Positions 54,701 through 60,679 of a DNA stretch of 64,000 nucleotides are shown piece by piece. Under the pieces are notes generated by a model. That model was given only the letters and a program-made list of their open reading frames with translations. It ran no database searches and had not been told where the DNA came from. This DNA is from Pseudorasbora parva. Its lineage: Eukaryota; Chordata; Actinopteri; Cypriniformes; Gobionidae. The DNA lies in NCBI RefSeq assembly GCF_024679245.1, contig NC_090191.1, positions 38,290,982 through 38,354,981 on the forward strand. The letters run 5' to 3'. Made by a program: the position numbers and the translations under genes. The first letter of the stretch is position 1, and each line of letters starts with the position of its first letter.

Positions 54701-57403
54701 GGAGGTCTCCCATCCAAAAACTGACCAGGCTCAGCCCTGCTTAGCTTCAGTGGGAAACCAGTCTTGGGCTACAGGGTGGTATAGCTGCGCAAAATACAAA
54801 ACTAATCTTCAAAGTACCCCCATCGGACATTACTATTGACTGAAAGCAGGGAGTTACTCTGGAAGAAGGAGCAAGGTATAATGTGTGTACAGGACTCCAG
54901 ATAGGGAACTTTGTTCTTGCCAAGTAAATTTAGAGGTCGTAGTTGTGCAACCATCACGTTGCCCAACTGATAAGAGCTGCCATTTCTGTTGCATATGAAA
55001 AACATCTAATAGCAAAGAAAACGAAACCGCCATTTTCATTTGAGATGCTCAGCGCTAATATCCATTGATCGGCTCGGACCCAAACGGTTTACTCGCAGGC
55101 TGATCTCGCTGGGAGATCTGCTGAGAAAGCATTTCAATTTGTCTCAGTATTAGTTACATTGCTGCAAGATCTAGTGAGAAGCATTTCAATTCAGTGCAGA
55201 TTTCTGTTTTAAACATTGCTGGGAAGGTTATTTTGGAAATGTAATGGGTTACAGATTACAAGTTACCCTATGTAAAATGCAATAAGTAGTGTAACTATTT
55301 AAATTACTTTATTAATGTAACTTATACATTTTAACTGCTTTTCTACATGTTTTCAACTGTTAATTATTTTCAAATATTTAAATCATGCAAGGGGTAAACT
55401 TTACAATAGTACTCAACGCAGATTACTGTCAGACGTTCAAAATCTTTCATTACTTGAATTATGATATAACCATTTAATTTGAATAGCTGGCAAACATATT
55501 TTGAACTGCATTAAACTGTTATATGTGTGCCCTTTTTTGATTGCTGGATGAAATGATTTTCCAGCACTGGAAGACATTTTTATAACTCGCCATGGTGGTA
55601 TCTCTCAGACAGGTTGTAGATGAAATCTTTCACCGGCAATGTGGATTGGTGTACGAAAATTCAAATGAGAGAGCCAATCAAAAGCATCAGAATAGTTTTG
55701 CTTTACTAAACAGCCTTTAAATAGAAGGAGACATCGTGCACATCAAAAACAGGCACAGCAACAAATTAATATTATTCAACATATCCTAGCTTTTTACAGA
55801 AAACTTTCAGATCAACTCCTTGTAATTGTTAACATTACAGTTAGTAACTTTGAATTACACATTTTGGTCTCAGTAACTGTAACGGATTACAGTTACATTT
55901 ATTTTGTAATTAAATCTTGTAATGCGGTTACATGTAACTATAGTTACTCCCCAACATTATAGATATTACATTAAACAGCGCCGATGTACAAACCAGGAGA
56001 AACACTGTGCCATGAACAAATAAGTTATAGAAGGCTTTTCAATCCACAAATCACAACATTCATCAAGGATTTAATGTAATGATGCTAACTGTAACCATGG
56101 TATTAAGGCAGAAATTGTCTAATGTTTTTACTTTATTCATTTCAGGGTTTGTAAGACCTTTCAAAATTGTAATTGTTTTAAAAAGCCTCAGTTCACACTT
56201 TTTCCAGCACTTAAAAGTTCTAAATATTTTTCAGTTTAAATACCATTTTGGTTACACTTTATTTTGATAGTACACTTTAGACATTCTACTAACTATAAGT
56301 AACTTTGCAACTACATGTCGGCTAACTCTCATTAGAGTATTAGCATACTGTCAGTAGACTGGTAGGTTATGGTTAGGTGTTAGGGTTCGGGTTAGTAGAA
56401 TAAGTTGAATTGTAGTTGCCAATTTACTTGTAGTCAGTAGAATGTCTGTTGGGGGACCGACAAAATAAAGTTTTAGTAAATATTAACCAGACAGTCTACA
56501 AATACTCTAATGACAGTTAGCTGACATGTTGTTGCAAAGTTACTTATAGTTAGTAGAATGTCTAAAGTGGACTATCAAAATAAAGTGTAACCGTTATGGT
56601 TAATGGGATGACAAAAAATAAATAAAAAAATGTAACCTATAAATATTTGTTTTACATTACCGTTGTTAATAAAAGTACATGTTATCTGCATCTCAACTCA
56701 TGCTCAGTGCTTTTCAGTCAAATTAGAATTTACAATAAACTATTATTAGTTACTGCACTTATCAATGCAAAATAATATCAATTTTATGATTACATTACCT
56801 TTATGCCACAATCTGTAGAATTTGGTGACACTACTTTTCTCAAGTGTCTGTCTGGAGCCCTGGTGTATTCGGTGAATTATGTATTTGGCAGGATTATGTA
56901 AACATGTTCCATATTATATTGAACATAATTGAAAAGTGCAAATTTAAAAAAAAAAAGTCCACTTTTGTGCATGCAAACGACATCTTTGAACAAACATGCC
57001 TGTAGATGCTGGCACAGAAACACACGCGTACATGTAGACGACATGCTGTAAAGCCTCTGTCACACACCCCTTACTCCCACGCAGAATCAACAACTCGGTC
57101 TGTACCAATCACTGCCACTCTCTACTCTCCTGTGCTGCAGTGCAGACATTTCAAAGACAAAAATGAGCCTGCATATGCATATGTGTGTGAGAGCACAGTA
57201 CTCACCGTTTGCTGCAAATCAGGAATTCCGATGCGGATGACGGCTGCGTTTCCGTGGAGATCCTCCATAGATTCGGAGGTAGATTTAGACCCAGGAGAGG
57301 CCCGAATGCTGTCATCTCCGTGGTTACCGTTGGTAGGGGCGTGTTGTTGCCGCTGCCGGTCGAGAGCCTCATGTTTGCCGTCGGCAGGTGGACTGATAGG
57401 CAT
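23007..57403 (-). CDS. shank3: SH3 and multiple ankyrin repeat domains protein 3
   Basis: SHANK3 is the master scaffold of the excitatory postsynaptic density, tying GKAP/PSD-95 and Homer complexes to actin. Twenty-two coding exons with GT-AG borders and matching phases add to 4899 nt, 1632 aa (human about 1730-1800). Order: SPN ubiquitin-like domain (about 48-145), ankyrin repeats (about 150-365), SH3 (about 494-557), PDZ (about 597-692, GFGFVLRG carboxylate loop), a long proline-rich region, and SAM (1569-1632). SHANK3 rather than SHANK1/2 is shown by TFIHPLTGRPLDPSSPLALA, LSSSDEETREEL, RPRYLFQRRSKLWG and FSSLGEL. The Homer ligand PPQPF is at 1264-1268. The mammalian cortactin motif region is altered. 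The start chosen is the ATG at 57403; an ATG at 57268 would give the mammalian N-terminal length. Whether this is the shank3a or shank3b paralogue cannot be told here. Confidence 0.96.
24451..26326 (-). CDS. shank3: shank3 coding exon 21 (large proline-rich exon)
   Basis: An 1876-bp exon, residues about 819-1443. It starts APEDERIAALIGEHRFPRSS and continues with PPPPQTAPPPPP, RSMIILQD, QRRKSPLVKQ, TFIHPLTGRP, LSSSDEETREEL and LVPPPQPFANG (Homer EVH1 ligand, 24992-24978). Then come ADSGVEDPHMETTSTVST, RDPLLKQSSDSEL and RRSKLWG. Between SSESTDS and RDPLLKQ mammals have PPVPPKPK; here the stretch reads HASKPRCGVGRGRPAHL. The donor GTAGGA follows the first two bases of an Arg codon. Confidence 0.96.
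26489..26588 (-). CDS. shank3: shank3 coding exon 20
   Basis: Thirty-three codons plus one base, SLLERQGLSAG to RGMSRTKSF. It corresponds to SLFERQGL...GIPRTKS in mammals. Confidence 0.92.
26880..27350. mobile_element. fragment of a DNA repeat in shank3 intron 19
   Basis: A block with GACACCCTGTGGAG, GTGTTTCTGATGTCACAAAC and CGTAACCAATCATG. It looks like half of a common fish interspersed element. The ends are not clear. Confidence 0.3.
27596..27732 (-). CDS. shank3: shank3 coding exon 19
   Basis: Encodes EKLDEMLSSPKEP, then DSRAATVKQRPTSRRITQAE. Start of the proline-rich region. Donor GTGAGT. Confidence 0.95.
28150..28170 (-). CDS. shank3: shank3 coding exon 18, 21-nt microexon
   Basis: The 21 bases between CCCACAAG and GTAAGA encode ASRRRRG once joined to their neighbours. 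Mammals have the similar ASIRRRKG between ELEEL and EKLDEM. The length keeps the frame, so it can be skipped without a shift. Confidence 0.9.
28500..28580 (-). CDS. shank3: shank3 coding exon 17
   Basis: Twenty-six codons, PPPKRDPSTSLTLRSKSMTA to ELEEL. It matches the mammalian APPPPKR...SKSMTAELEEL segment. Confidence 0.94.
28721..28856 (-). CDS. shank3: shank3 coding exon 16
   Basis: Encodes VNGVSVVKVGHRQVVSLIRQ onward to VVSVTRKP and VVRKK. End of PDZ. The donor GTTCTT is weak but in phase with exon 17. Confidence 0.93.
29055..29345 (-). mobile_element. tRNA-like SINE-type copy in shank3 intron 15
   Basis: On the minus strand TAGTGTAGGGG (29323-29313, A box) is followed by GGTTCAAATCC (from 29287, B box) and CCTTTTACCA. 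The tail has CATATCAGATCAGAAAGGC, ATTTATTTTCAATAAAAA, GTGGAAATAAAGC and CGTGTTTAATAA. All of these recur, in the same order, inside the hAT-like element at 7483-7675. Confidence 0.6.
30139..30824. mobile_element. non-autonomous DNA element next to shank3 exon 15
   Basis: The left end reads TTAAAGGTGGGGTAAGT and the right end closes with ACTTACCCCCTT. The inverted termini enclose about 690 bp without coding capacity. It ends only about 45 bp from the exon 15 donor, separated by a short GT run. Confidence 0.65.
30868..30992 (-). CDS. shank3: shank3 coding exon 15
   Basis: Encodes ETPIEEFTPTPAFPALQYLE onward to RTGDFLIE, the middle of PDZ including the Shank-specific long loop. Donor GTATAT. 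Confidence 0.95.
31066..31148 (-). CDS. shank3: shank3 coding exon 14
   Basis: Twenty-seven codons, DYVIEEKSATLQKRDSEGFG to RGAK. It holds the PDZ carboxylate-binding loop (GFGFVL), which binds GKAP/SAPAP C-termini in mammals. Too short to show as a long frame; phases match on both sides. Confidence 0.94.
31432..31507 (-). CDS. shank3: shank3 coding exon 13
   Basis: Twenty-four codons, TREDRTKRLFRHYTVGSYDN to TSY. This is the SH3-PDZ linker, strongly conserved in Shanks. Confidence 0.95.
31615..31666. repeat. (GT)n microsatellite
   Basis: A pure GT run of about 52 bp in shank3 intron 12. The neighbouring GTCCTTGTGGGGACATTTT repeat block (31670-32115) is a known kind of fish interspersed repeat; a relative lies at 62490-62770. 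Confidence 0.9.
32161..32274 (-). CDS. shank3: shank3 coding exon 12
   Basis: Thirty-seven codons, LSIGEGGFWEGSVKGRTGWF to QYDPRL. It completes SH3, with the conserved W and the GWFP motif. The acceptor is CCACCAG, giving a Val codon across the splice. Confidence 0.96.
33055..33218 (-). CDS. shank3: shank3 coding exon 11
   Basis: Fifty-four codons: PGSPVQREPSPP, then PKRRLYSAVPGRTFIAV, the start of the SH3 fold, and GEGEITLNRGERVK. Confidence 0.95.
33334..34021. mobile_element. DNA element with GGGTGTG/CACACCC ends
   Basis: The left end GGGTGTGATGAGACATTTCG and the right end CACGCACACCCC are inverted. The element lies in shank3 intron 10. No clear target duplication or transposase was seen. 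Confidence 0.45.
34195..34440. mobile_element. short foldback repeat (AGTTCACCC family)
   Basis: Begins AGATAGTTCACCCAAAAAGG and carries CTCATGTTATTTCAAACCTG, like the 2979-3199 and 45290 repeats. It ends near CCAACTAACCCTTTAAAA. Confidence 0.5.
35346..35495. repeat. near-perfect hairpin with 56-base arms
   Basis: The left arm (35346-35401) and right arm (35440-35495) are reverse complements at 55 of 56 positions, with a 38-base loop. They start CCAATTGAACATTTTC and end GAAAATGTTCAATTGG. It lies in shank3 intron 10, about 190 bp from the exon 10 donor. Confidence 0.93.
35684..35936 (-). CDS. shank3: shank3 coding exon 10
   Basis: Eighty-three full codons: PFRETPSYSSRRR, RSASDNALDES, then a Pro/Ser-rich linker. 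This links the ankyrin repeats to SH3. The ...SGGHLS end meets PGSPVQREP of exon 11 in phase. Mammals have extra, alternatively used linker exons here; I found none. Confidence 0.9.
36718..36747. repeat. (TG)n microsatellite
   Basis: A pure TG run of about 30 bp in shank3 intron 9. Confidence 0.9.
37868..38344. mobile_element. DNA element with GTGTTGGGT ends
   Basis: The left end GTGTTGGGTGTAACTAGTTA and the right end TAACTAGT...CCCAACAC are inverted. Inside are many TAATTA motifs and no frame. A relative lies at 55213-55959. Confidence 0.65.
38809..39951. mobile_element. Tc1/mariner-type relic in shank3 intron 9
   Basis: The ends CCAAAAGTATTGGGACA and TGTCCCAAAACTTTAGG are inverted and stand about 1.14 kb apart, near the size of a Tc1-like element. 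The interior is reminiscent of Tc1-like transposase DNA but is full of stops, so it is inactive. Assignment is from end motif and size; no transposase was aligned. Confidence 0.6.
40841..40907 (-). CDS. shank3: shank3 coding exon 9
   Basis: Twenty-two codons plus one base, VAIIAGNFDLAEIIKIHKTS. It ends the ankyrin block. The split codon with exon 10 gives DVVPFRETPSY, as in mammals. Confidence 0.94.
40979..42152. mobile_element. piggyBac-like non-autonomous element filling shank3 intron 8
   Basis: TTAA stands at both ends (40979-40982 and 42149-42152). Next to it are AGGGGGGGTGAAA on the left and TTTCACCCCCACT on the right, an inverted pair. TTAA duplication is the mark of piggyBac insertion. 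No transposase in the 1174 bp. The intron is 1296 bp, so without the element it would be about 120 bp. Confidence 0.75.
42204..42281 (-). CDS. shank3: shank3 coding exon 8
   Basis: Twenty-six codons, EGCARVLLFRGANKEIKN to NNQTAFQ. An ankyrin unit. The next intron is almost wholly a piggyBac-like element. Confidence 0.95.
42282..44385. other. shank3 intron 7, no feature recognised
   Basis: AT-rich sequence. Short frames (for example 43271-43570) resemble no known protein. Confidence 0.4.
44386..44502 (-). CDS. shank3: shank3 coding exon 7
   Basis: Thirty-nine codons, ACRHGNVQHLEHLLFYGAEM to CALYNQ, an ankyrin unit with the ASGNTALHLCA consensus. Confidence 0.96.
44679..44846 (-). CDS. shank3: shank3 coding exon 6
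   Basis: Fifty-six codons, TLLDLGASPDYKDSRGLTP to ENGWQEIHQ. Two ankyrin units. Phase 0 on both sides, as are exons 7 and 8. Confidence 0.96.
44971..45122 (-). CDS. shank3: shank3 coding exon 5
   Basis: Fifty codons, SPLTLVAQLDTCADLIKVLR onward with GGAHLDFRTRDGLTALHKA, an ankyrin consensus. Donor GTGAGT. Confidence 0.95.
45425..46525. mobile_element. large imperfect foldback element in shank3 intron 4
   Basis: The left arm has GGTTCTGCACATTGTTCAG, CATATTTTGCATATTTGAT and ATGGATCTCAAA-type segments in reverse (around 45790-45985). The right arm (around 46190-46350) carries their inverse: TCCTCAGTGTGAAAAGATGG, ATCAAATATGCAAAATATG and GTGCTGGACC. Outer limits are approximate. No coding capacity. 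Confidence 0.6.
47214..47322 (-). CDS. shank3: shank3 coding exon 4
   Basis: Thirty-six codons plus one base, ANLKKFMEYVQ to FHDSESG. It holds the first ankyrin unit, including KGLDPNFHD. The acceptor TTGCCAG and donor GTGATT frame it. Confidence 0.93.
48047..48521. mobile_element. MITE with TACACT ends in shank3 intron 3
   Basis: The left end TACACTGCTGTTTAAAGG and the right end TTTTAACGGTAGTGTA are inverted, 475 bp apart. The inside holds GTCACATGATCCTTCAGAAA, a motif seen in very abundant cyprinid repeats. It stops about 20 bp from exon 3. Confidence 0.65.
48541..48612 (-). CDS. shank3: shank3 coding exon 3
   Basis: Twenty-four codons, FRYKRRVYTQSHVDDKQLAK to LHTK. It links the SPN domain to the ankyrin repeats. 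Phase 0; donor GTAACG. Confidence 0.93.
48730..48933 (-). CDS. shank3: shank3 coding exon 2
   Basis: Sixty-eight codons, KCLRLDLEAPVWVCKQRVL to TPVPYLE. It contains GRAGKFLDEERLLREYP, a hallmark of the Shank SPN domain, which binds Ras/Rap GTPases in mammals. Phase 0 on both sides. Confidence 0.95.
49250..49318. repeat. inverted repeat GTGACGAGCAGGGC
   Basis: TGTGACGAGCAGGGCGAGCG-like sequence on the left is mirrored by CGCTCGCCCTGCTCGTCACA on the right, with GGCTCTCTCTCATGG between. GC-rich hairpin of about 65 bp in shank3 intron 1. Confidence 0.75.
49749..50386. mobile_element. TA-flanked DNA element inside the SINE
   Basis: GCTGCGTTTA...ATGGAC on the left and GTCCATGTAAACGCAGC on the right are inverted, each flanked by TA. 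The related SINE at 6650-6690 is continuous at this point (GAGACAGTGATGAAACCAAT), which shows the empty site. Confidence 0.8.
51989..52005. repeat. left target duplication of the RTE LINE
   Basis: AAAGTTTTAGTTAATAT, matched at 54018-54034 by AAAGTTTTAATTAATAT (one difference in 17). Confidence 0.8.
52006..54017 (-). mobile_element. 5'-truncated RTE-type LINE copy
   Basis: A 2-kb non-LTR element on the minus strand with a 17-bp target duplication and a (GAA)n 3' end at 52006-52020. It codes for reverse transcriptase but lacks an apurinic endonuclease, so it is 5'-truncated. The 3' part reads GGTTGCCACAGCG on the plus strand, familiar from fish RTE tails. It lies in shank3 intron 1 in the same sense as the gene. 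Confidence 0.8.
52065..53991 (-). pseudogene. RTE-type reverse transcriptase, broken
   Basis: Three open stretches together make one protein region. 53991-53050 holds the fingers part (KRGKAVGPDDIPVEVWK, VPIFKNKGD, NYRGIKLMSHTMK, QYGFMPKK). 53186-52623 holds VFVDLEKAYDRVPREELW, GLHQGSALSPFLFAVVMD and the catalytic FADD (52802-52791). 52619-52065 holds the thumb and C-terminal part (FKYLGSTVQ, LRWFGHVQRR, GRPKRRF). A frameshift in an A8 run near 53153-53160 separates the first two, and an in-frame stop at 52620-52622 the last two. Endonuclease absent. Hence inactive. The clade call RTE rests on motif wording remembered from that family. Confidence 0.82.
54018..54034. repeat. right target duplication of the RTE LINE
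   Basis: Pairs with 51989-52005. Confidence 0.8.
54696..54787 (-). ncRNA. 5S-rRNA-derived SINE head (not a functional 5S gene)
   Basis: On the minus strand the block includes AAGCTAAGCAGGGCTGAGCC and TTGGATGGGAGACC, which match the internal control region of vertebrate 5S rRNA (AAGCTAAGCAGGGTCGGGCC, TTGGATGGGAGACC). The 5' third has diverged and the body runs into SINE sequence. This is the SINE3-type structure known from zebrafish. Confidence 0.75.
55213..55959. mobile_element. DNA element related to 37868-38344
   Basis: Starts GCTGGGAAGG and ends ACTCCCCAACATT. It has GTAATGGGTTACAGATTAC and AACGGATTACAGTTACATTT inside. No frame. Confidence 0.5.
56251..56594. mobile_element. palindromic MITE in shank3 intron 1
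   Basis: The left arm GGTTACACTTTATTTTGATA...ACATTCTACTAACTATAAGT is mirrored at the right end by ACTTATAGTTAGTAGAATGT...TATCAAAATAAAGTGTAACC. The arms are over 60 bp long, with shorter repeats of the same motif in the middle. Confidence 0.85.
57206..57403 (-). CDS. shank3: shank3 coding exon 1
   Basis: Sixty-six codons, MPISPPADGK to GIPDLQQT, then donor GTGAGT. It holds the first strand of the SPN domain (VIRIGIPDLQQT). Residue 46 is a second Met (57268-57266), after which the length to LQQT equals that of human SHANK3. Confidence 0.9.
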
Positions 57404-57749
57404 GCTCCGGGAGAGTGTGTGTGTGTGGGTGTGTGTGTGCGTGAGTGTGTGTGCGTTCTGCTCAACACGCCGGCCTCACAACCCTACAACACAACATACA
57501 CCTGCATTTTCAGTCAAACTCATTCTAATGCACTGGTTTATGTTGAATTTGTAAGATCTGATATTTGATGCATCTGTATAGATAGCATGTATGCAGAGCT
57601 ATTTTATAATACACACCCAATCATTTTGTGGCTAATAATGTCAAAGTGTGACAGGTTATGACGTCTTTATGTAAGCATGGAGATGACATTTTACCACAAA
57701 TCACAAATCAAGATGAAATGACAGGATGAGAGAGTTTGAAAGATACAGT

Positions 57750-57754
<5 letters not shown>

Positions 57755-57844
<90 letters not shown>
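57755..57844. repeat. (GA)n microsatellite
   Basis: A pure GA run of about 90 bp, some 350 bp upstream of the shank3 start codon on the minus strand (where it reads CT). Confidence 0.97.
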
Positions 57845-57848
<4 letters not shown>

Positions 57849-58270
57849 CTCCATTGGTTGTGAGTGGTTGCCATGGACACTGTGAAGCAGATCCACTTGG
57901 GAATAATGGAAATTGAGGGAACCCTGCATCCCAAGTTACCATGGCAACTCATCACTTTGCTTGTTCTGGTGCGCTACCACTTCCTCTTTAGAGACAGCTG
58001 TGCAAAATCTCACACACTCACCGCCGTCTCTCCTACAGCATCACAAGCAACAAGCATAATCTTGACACGGGCTTCAAATACTAAACCCCCTGAAGCATGA
58101 CGATGTCCACTTCAAAATGTCATTTTTAATCAGTCAGGGTGTGGTGTTGCATTCAAACCATCATAGGCGATTACTTTTTACCCTATATGTCTGTCTATAT
58201 TGTGAATTTTATAGTGCTGGATATTGACACAAATTTCACGATTCAATTTGATATAGATTCTTTTTGATAT

Positions 58271-59414
58271 TATGACCACTGACAGGTGAAGTGAATAACA
58301 CTGATTGTCTCTTCATCACAGCACCTGTTAGTGGGTGGGATATATTAGGCAGCGAGTAAATATTTTGTCCTCAGAGTTGATGTGTTAGAAGCAGGAAAAA
58401 GTGGCAAGTTTACGGATTTGAGCAATTTGAAGAGGGACAAATTGTGATAGCTAGACGACTGGGTCAGAGCATCTCCAAAACTGCAGCTCTTGTGGGCTGT
58501 TCCCGGTCTGCAGTGGTCAGTATCTATCAAGAGTGGTCTGAGGTAGGAACAGTGGAGAACCGGCCACAAGGTCATGGGCGGCCAAGGCTCATTGATGCGA
58601 ATTAGGAGCGAAGGCTGGACCATGTGGTCTGATCAAACAGACGAGCTACTGTAGCTCAGATTGCTCAAGAAGTTAATGCTGGTTCTGATAGAAAGGTGTC
58701 AGAATACACAGAGTATCTCAGTTTGTTTGCGTATGGGGCTGCATAGCCGCAGACCAGTCAGGGTGCCCATGCTGACCCCTATACGTGAGCATTAGAACTG
58801 GACCACGGCGCAATGGAAGAAAGGGGCCTGGTCTGGTGAATCACGTTTTTTTTTTTGCATCCCGTGAATAGCCAGGTACGTGTGCATTACATGGCACCAG
58901 GATGCACTATGGGAAAAAGGCAGCCCAGCAGAAGCAGTGTGATGCTTTGGGCAATGAAACCTTGGATCCTCCCATCCATATGGAAGTTACTTTGACCATG
59001 TGGAAGTACCACCTACCTAAGCATTGTTGCAGACCATGTACACCCTTTCATGGAAACTGTATTCCCTGGTGGCTGAGGTCTCTTACAGCTGGTTTATGTG
59101 CCCTGCCACAAAGCAAAAATGGTTTAGGAATGGTTTGAGGAGCACAACAACAAGTTTGAGGTGTTGACTTGACCTCCAAATTCCCCAGATCGCAATCCAA
59201 TCGAGCATCTGTGGGATGTGCTGAACAAACAAGTCCGATCCATGGAGGCCCCACCTCGCAACTTACATGACTTAAAGGATCTGCTGCTAACATCTTGGTG
59301 CCAGATACCACACCTTTAGGGTTCTAGTGGAGTCCATACCTCAACGGGCCAGGGCTGTTTTGACAGTAAAGGCAACGCGATATTAGCAAGGTGGTCATAG
59401 TGTTATGCCTTATA
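58271..59414 (+). mobile_element. Tc1-like transposon relic nested in the hAT element
   Basis: The left end TATGACCACTGACAGG and right end GGTGGTCATAGTGTTATG are partly inverted, about 1.14 kb apart. Around 58440-58620 the plus strand still reads [20 protein letters not shown], the helix-turn-helix part of a Tc1-like transposase. Later stretches have stops in every frame. The related hAT copy at 19255-20412 has no insertion at this point. Confidence 0.75.
58440..59330 (+). pseudogene. Tc1-like transposase, decayed
   Basis: DNA-binding helix-turn-helix residues are readable near the start. Near 59180-59230 the strand reads PNSPDRNPIEHLWDVL apart from a change or two; this is the end of the DDE domain around the last catalytic acid. 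Stops and frame changes between show that it is dead. Confidence 0.7.
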
Positions 59415-60158
59415 TCAGTGTATATCTGATACAATACAAGGCAAATTTTCTCAAGTACAAAAAATTCAACTAATGCTGTAACATATACAGGGAGTCAGTT
59501 ACTATATTACAATAATATTGAAGGTTAAAATTAATGGTTTTGTATTTAACAAACATTTAATTACACAAGGAAGTTTTTATAATAAAGTTATAATACTAAC
59601 CTTATAATTACATAATTATGTTTCTACATCGTTTTTTAATGTAAATATTTAAGGGTGCTTTCATAACTTTACGAATTTATTTATAACATGCTTTGAATAC
59701 CGAAGAACAGTATAATATTAAAATGCAATATAGTGCATTTACATTTAGCAAAAAGCTCCTCACTAGTCTTAATTTGAAATGTTACAACATTTACATATTG
59801 TTTACAATTAAGCGGTTTATTGACGTTTATTTCTGCGGTTGAAACACAGAATAAGCGATTACATGAGGCATAATATGGATTTCAGTAAATTTGACTTTCT
59901 TTCAACATACCTTCTAATGTTCATTTCGTGTTTATTTTGTGCTGTAACTAGTAGTTAATCAGAAGAGATGATCGGTTTACGTGCGCAGTGCGTGATCTGA
60001 GGCAATTCAGCAATCTATCACACCACATTAAAGAGCGCCAAGACATTGTTTATTTTTTACATTTTGCAATCAAAATTTTAGAATTTAAATTCTGAGACTT
60101 TTTCATATCAAAAGTTAAAAAGCATAAAAACATATTGCAATTATTAGATGGGCGCTAT

Positions 60159-60555
60159 TTCTTAAAGGGGTACTTCAGAGCTGGGAAGATGAATCTGTAT
60201 TTAAACTGGGTCATCAATGTAGTAGAAATGTGAAATTATTTTTGAATTTGGTGCTTTCTAGACTGAGAATATGCAGAAAATGTATTTTTGTCTCATGGGG
60301 ATGAAAGACAACAATTCCCAGAATGCTTAGCTGCGCTATTCGTCCACTCCTAAAGCCACCGCTACTGAATGACTGGATGTCTTTCCCACCGCGTTCATTT
60401 TCATAAAATCAGTTCAGTTAGAGAACAGACACTACAATTAAAATCTGAACGTGTCTGTTCAATATAATGAGTGAGTCGCCGCGCGAATATCCGAATATAC
60501 TCCAGGGTTTCTACTGAGTCAAAGCCATATGCTAATCGCTGAAGTAACCCTTCAA
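60159..60555. mobile_element. short DNA element nested in the hAT element
   Basis: The left end AAAGGGGTACTTCAG and the right end CTGAAGTAACCCTT are inverted. About 400 bp, non-coding. Confidence 0.65.
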
Positions 60556-60679
60556 TCAATTTAAAACTGCCTAGACTAAAAGGTTGATTCTTGGTTTTTA
60601 AGAATCTGTATCGGTTCATAAAAATAAGAATCGATTCAATTTGAGAAATCAATGTTTTTTACCCAGCACTAGAATTTTA

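Larger units (their letters stand above)
49510..54790 (-). mobile_element. 5S-derived SINE broken by nested insertions
   Basis: The pieces 49510-49748, 50387-50528 and 54531-54790 read in the same order as the copy at 6480-7955 and continue it. The last piece includes a 5S-rRNA-like head (54696-54787, minus strand). Two insertions separate them: 49749-50386 and about 50529-54530. It lies in shank3 intron 1. Confidence 0.65.
58212..60671. mobile_element. hAT element with perfect 8-bp duplication
   Basis: Both ends carry TAGTGCTGG (left) and its inverse CCAGCACTA (right). GAATTTTA stands directly outside both (58204-58211 and 60672-60679). Inside the left end is GATATTGACACAAATTTCACG, shared with the copy at 19255-20412. 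A Tc1-like relic and a GGGGTACTTCAG element are inserted in it. No transposase is readable. Confidence 0.88.

Noticed and set aside
54696..54787. A functional 5S rRNA gene
   Set aside because: Only the inner part matches; the ends are diverged and it continues into SINE sequence.
57006..57554. Plus-strand frame of 182 codons
   Set aside because: Antisense of shank3 exon 1 plus a GT-rich repeat.
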